Assembly (NCBI GenBank): GCA_937927445.1
Contig: CALAOB010000066.1
Location: 1 to 6,600 of the forward strand
Direction of reading: 5' to 3'
Length of the DNA: 6,600 nt
DNA from: an uncultured Oribacterium sp.
GTDB lineage: Bacteria; Bacillota; Clostridia; Lachnospirales; Lachnospiraceae
Positions 5,592 through 6,600 of the stretch are shown here, piece after piece (position 1 is the first letter of the stretch; each line of letters begins with the position of its first letter). A model generated the notes under the pieces. That model saw nothing but the letters and a program-made list of their open reading frames with translations. It did no database searches and had not been told where the DNA came from. Both the position numbers and the translations under genes were made by a program.

Positions 5592-6278
5592 ATGATGCTG
5601 CAGGAAGAAGCGATGACTGAATTAATAAAAATTATAACGGACGGATGGGTGCAGATCGGCGTGGCGGTATTCATGGTCGCGATGTTTCTTTATGGCTACC
5701 GAAAGGGGTTCGTGCGCATGTCGGTGAATATCGTATCGATCGTTGTTTCACTGATTGCGACGCGTATGCTTCTTCCGACGGTACAGACCTGGATCGACCA
5801 GAATCCTGTGCTGCGGGAGCTGGTAGCAAAGCGCGTGGAAAAGATCGCATTCGGAGAGGGAGCGGCAGCAGGGGCGGAAAGCGCAGCAAGCGAGAGTGTC
5901 GACCTTTTTTATCAGCTGCTGGGGCTGGATAAGCTGACGGAGTATATCGCGGATCGGATCACCGGTATGCTTGTGAGTGTGATCACCTTTATACTTCTCC
6001 TTATCGTTGTGACACTCCTCGTGAAGCTTGCGTTCGCGATCCTTGCGCGCGTAGCGGAACTTCCGGTGCTGAATTTCATGAATCGGACACTGGGGGCCAT
6101 ACTCGGTCTCGTGGAGTCCATCGTCTATATATGGATATTCCTGATCGTCATCAGTTTCCTGCCGGAAAATCCGCTGACCCTGAATATCGCGATGCAGTTT
6201 AATGATCCGACGACTTGGCTTTTCTATCTGAAGGAGGCGAATATCTTCGTCCATATCTTCGAGGCGTGCGCCAGCTGA
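5592..6278 (+). CDS. CvpA family membrane protein
   Basis: This is an integral membrane protein of the CvpA family, named for a colicin V production protein of E. coli; the biochemical role in Bacillota is not settled. Four hydrophobic segments are visible: about 18-36, 43-62, 127-152 and 168-190. The family signature GYRKGFVRMSVNIVSIVVSL lies at 35-54, where a small glycine- and arginine-containing loop joins the first two helices. A polar, Ala/Glu-rich loop (about 63-126) separates the helix pairs, and NRTLGAILGLVESIVYIWI (164-182) matches the typical last-helix entry. Three in-frame starts exist: ATG at 5592, 5595 and 5613. The last has the best-placed site (AGGAAG, 5602-5607) and would remove seven residues; AAGGG (5585-5589) could serve 5595. 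The gene is a separate unit between two terminators. Confidence 0.88.
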   Translation: MMLQEEAMTELIKIITDGWVQIGVAVFMVAMFLYGYRKGFVRMSVNIVSIVVSLIATRMLLPTVQTWIDQNPVLRELVAKRVEKIAFGEGAAAGAESAASESVDLFYQLLGLDKLTEYIADRITGMLVSVITFILLLIVVTLLVKLAFAILARVAELPVLNFMNRTLGAILGLVESIVYIWIFLIVISFLPENPLTLNIAMQFNDPTTWLFYLKEANIFVHIFEACAS

Positions 6279-6298
6279 TTTTACAGTACATTCAGAGG

Positions 6299-6368
6299 CT
6301 TCGGGGGGCCGGAAACAGAAGTACAGTACTCCGTATGGCTTCTTTTCTCGGTCCTCCGAGGATTTTTT
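6299..6368 (+). terminator. Long-stem intrinsic terminator after the cvpA-family gene
   Basis: CTTCGGGGGGCCG (6299-6311) pairs with CGGTCCTCCGAGG (6349-6361) over 13 positions, including three G-U pairs. The helix continues inward with AAA/TTT (6313-6315 with 6344-6346) and AGAAG/CTTCT (6317-6321 with 6339-6343). TTTTTT (6363-6368) follows. A competing short hairpin CTCGG (6347-6351)/CCGAG (6356-6360) with loop TCCT ends at the same T-run. It separates the cvpA-family gene from the rRNA promoters. Confidence 0.8.
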
Positions 6369-6380
6369 AGATGAAGCGTT

Positions 6381-6437
6381 AGAATTTAAAAAAAATTCAG
6401 ATTGGTGCTTGACAGCGCACGCCATGTTTGTTAAAGT
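6381..6437 (+). promoter_or_regulatory. rRNA operon promoter P1 with A/T-rich upstream element
   Basis: TTGACA (6409-6414) lies 17 bases before TAAAGT (6432-6437; 4 of 6 positions), with an extended -10 TG at 6429-6430. The A/T-rich stretch 6381-6398 lies about 11 to 28 bases upstream of the -35, where an UP element would contact the RNA polymerase alpha subunits. The predicted start is near 6444. GTGCTTGACA is repeated exactly in P2. Confidence 0.8.
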
Positions 6438-6486
6438 ATGTCAAGTCAACGCGAGGAAAACGAATTTACAGATTCTTTTCAAGCGA

Positions 6487-6542
6487 TTGACAAAAAGAAA
6501 TTTTAAAAAGTGCTTGACACAAACGAAACGGTTTGCTAATAT
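6487..6542 (+). promoter_or_regulatory. rRNA operon promoter P2 with A/T-rich upstream element
   Basis: TTGACA (6514-6519) lies 17 bases before TAATAT (6537-6542), with an extended -10 TGC at 6534-6536. The upstream stretch 6492-6510 is almost pure A/T and fits an UP element. Transcription should begin near 6549. Another TTGACA at 6487-6492 has no matching -10. Tandem strong promoters of this type are usual before Bacillota rRNA operons. Confidence 0.82.
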
Positions 6543-6549
6543 ATACAAG

Positions 6550-6600
6550 CTGTCGCAAAGAAAGCATAACGAACCTTGAAAATCAAAGATCGATTAATAC
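6550..6600 (+). promoter_or_regulatory. rRNA operon leader (start of a 16S-first operon beyond the window)
   Basis: GAACCTTGAAAATC (6571-6584) resembles the TTCTTTGAAAACTG leader element of Bacillota rRNA operons, which combines boxA-like antitermination and precursor-stem features. It follows the tandem promoters and is complementary to the element after 23S at 97-105. The 16S gene itself is not in the window, so its presence is inferred. Confidence 0.65.

Noticed and set aside
6282..6329. Direct repeat TACAGTAC (6282-6289 and 6322-6329) near the terminator
   Set aside because: Eight bases, itself nearly palindromic, with no further flanking similarity; not enough to call an operator or insertion footprint.
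6487..6492. Third TTGACA between the two rRNA promoters as a promoter
   Set aside because: At 16-18 bases downstream only AGTGCT/GTGCTT/TGCTTG is found, which is not a -10.

Overview
The window is a short origin-type housekeeping segment of a Bacillota genome, most likely a Clostridia/Lachnospiraceae-like anaerobe with fairly G+C-rich coding DNA (many ATC, CTC, GAG and CGC codons). This placement rests on the order dnaX - ybaB/ebfC - recR, the 23S-tail and tRNA sequences, AGGAG ribosome-binding sites and TTGACA/TATAAT promoters. The species cannot be named from this sequence. Every gene lies on the + strand.

Positions 1-560 are the tail of one rRNA operon: the last ~30 bases of 23S rRNA, then tRNA-Asp(GTC), tRNA-Tyr(GTA), tRNA-Val(TAC) and initiator tRNA-Met(CAT), closed by a clear intrinsic terminator. 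No 5S gene fits between 23S and the tRNAs. A near-consensus promoter lies in the 23S-tRNA gap. The spacers hold hairpins, and none of the four tRNAs encodes its CCA end.

Positions 561-5480 hold a four-gene unit with its own promoter (TTGAAA-17-TATAAT): dnaX (clamp-loader gamma/tau), ybaB/ebfC (nucleoid-associated protein), recR (recombination mediator), and a 706-residue cytoplasmic protein. The last has N-terminal TPR-like repeats, long acidic linkers, a middle domain that looks like a decayed AAA+ ATPase, and a compact C-terminal domain. ybaB and recR overlap by one base. A strong terminator follows the fourth gene.

Positions 5481-6368 contain a separate CvpA-family four-helix membrane protein gene and an unusually long terminator hairpin. 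Positions 6381-6600 hold two tandem strong promoters with A/T-rich upstream regions and a leader containing the CCTTGAAAA element typical of Bacillota rRNA operons. A second rRNA operon almost certainly starts just beyond the window.

The block therefore sits between two co-directional rRNA operons. Bacillus subtilis has a similar arrangement (dnaX-yaaK-recR-yaaL-bofA-rrnA near oriC), which suggests an origin-proximal, leading-strand location. I see no mobile element, CRISPR array or obvious novel defence system. The most interesting items are the decayed AAA+ domain in the TPR protein, the private promoter of the tRNA cluster, the missing 5S gene, and the mismatched T-stem of the initiator tRNA.
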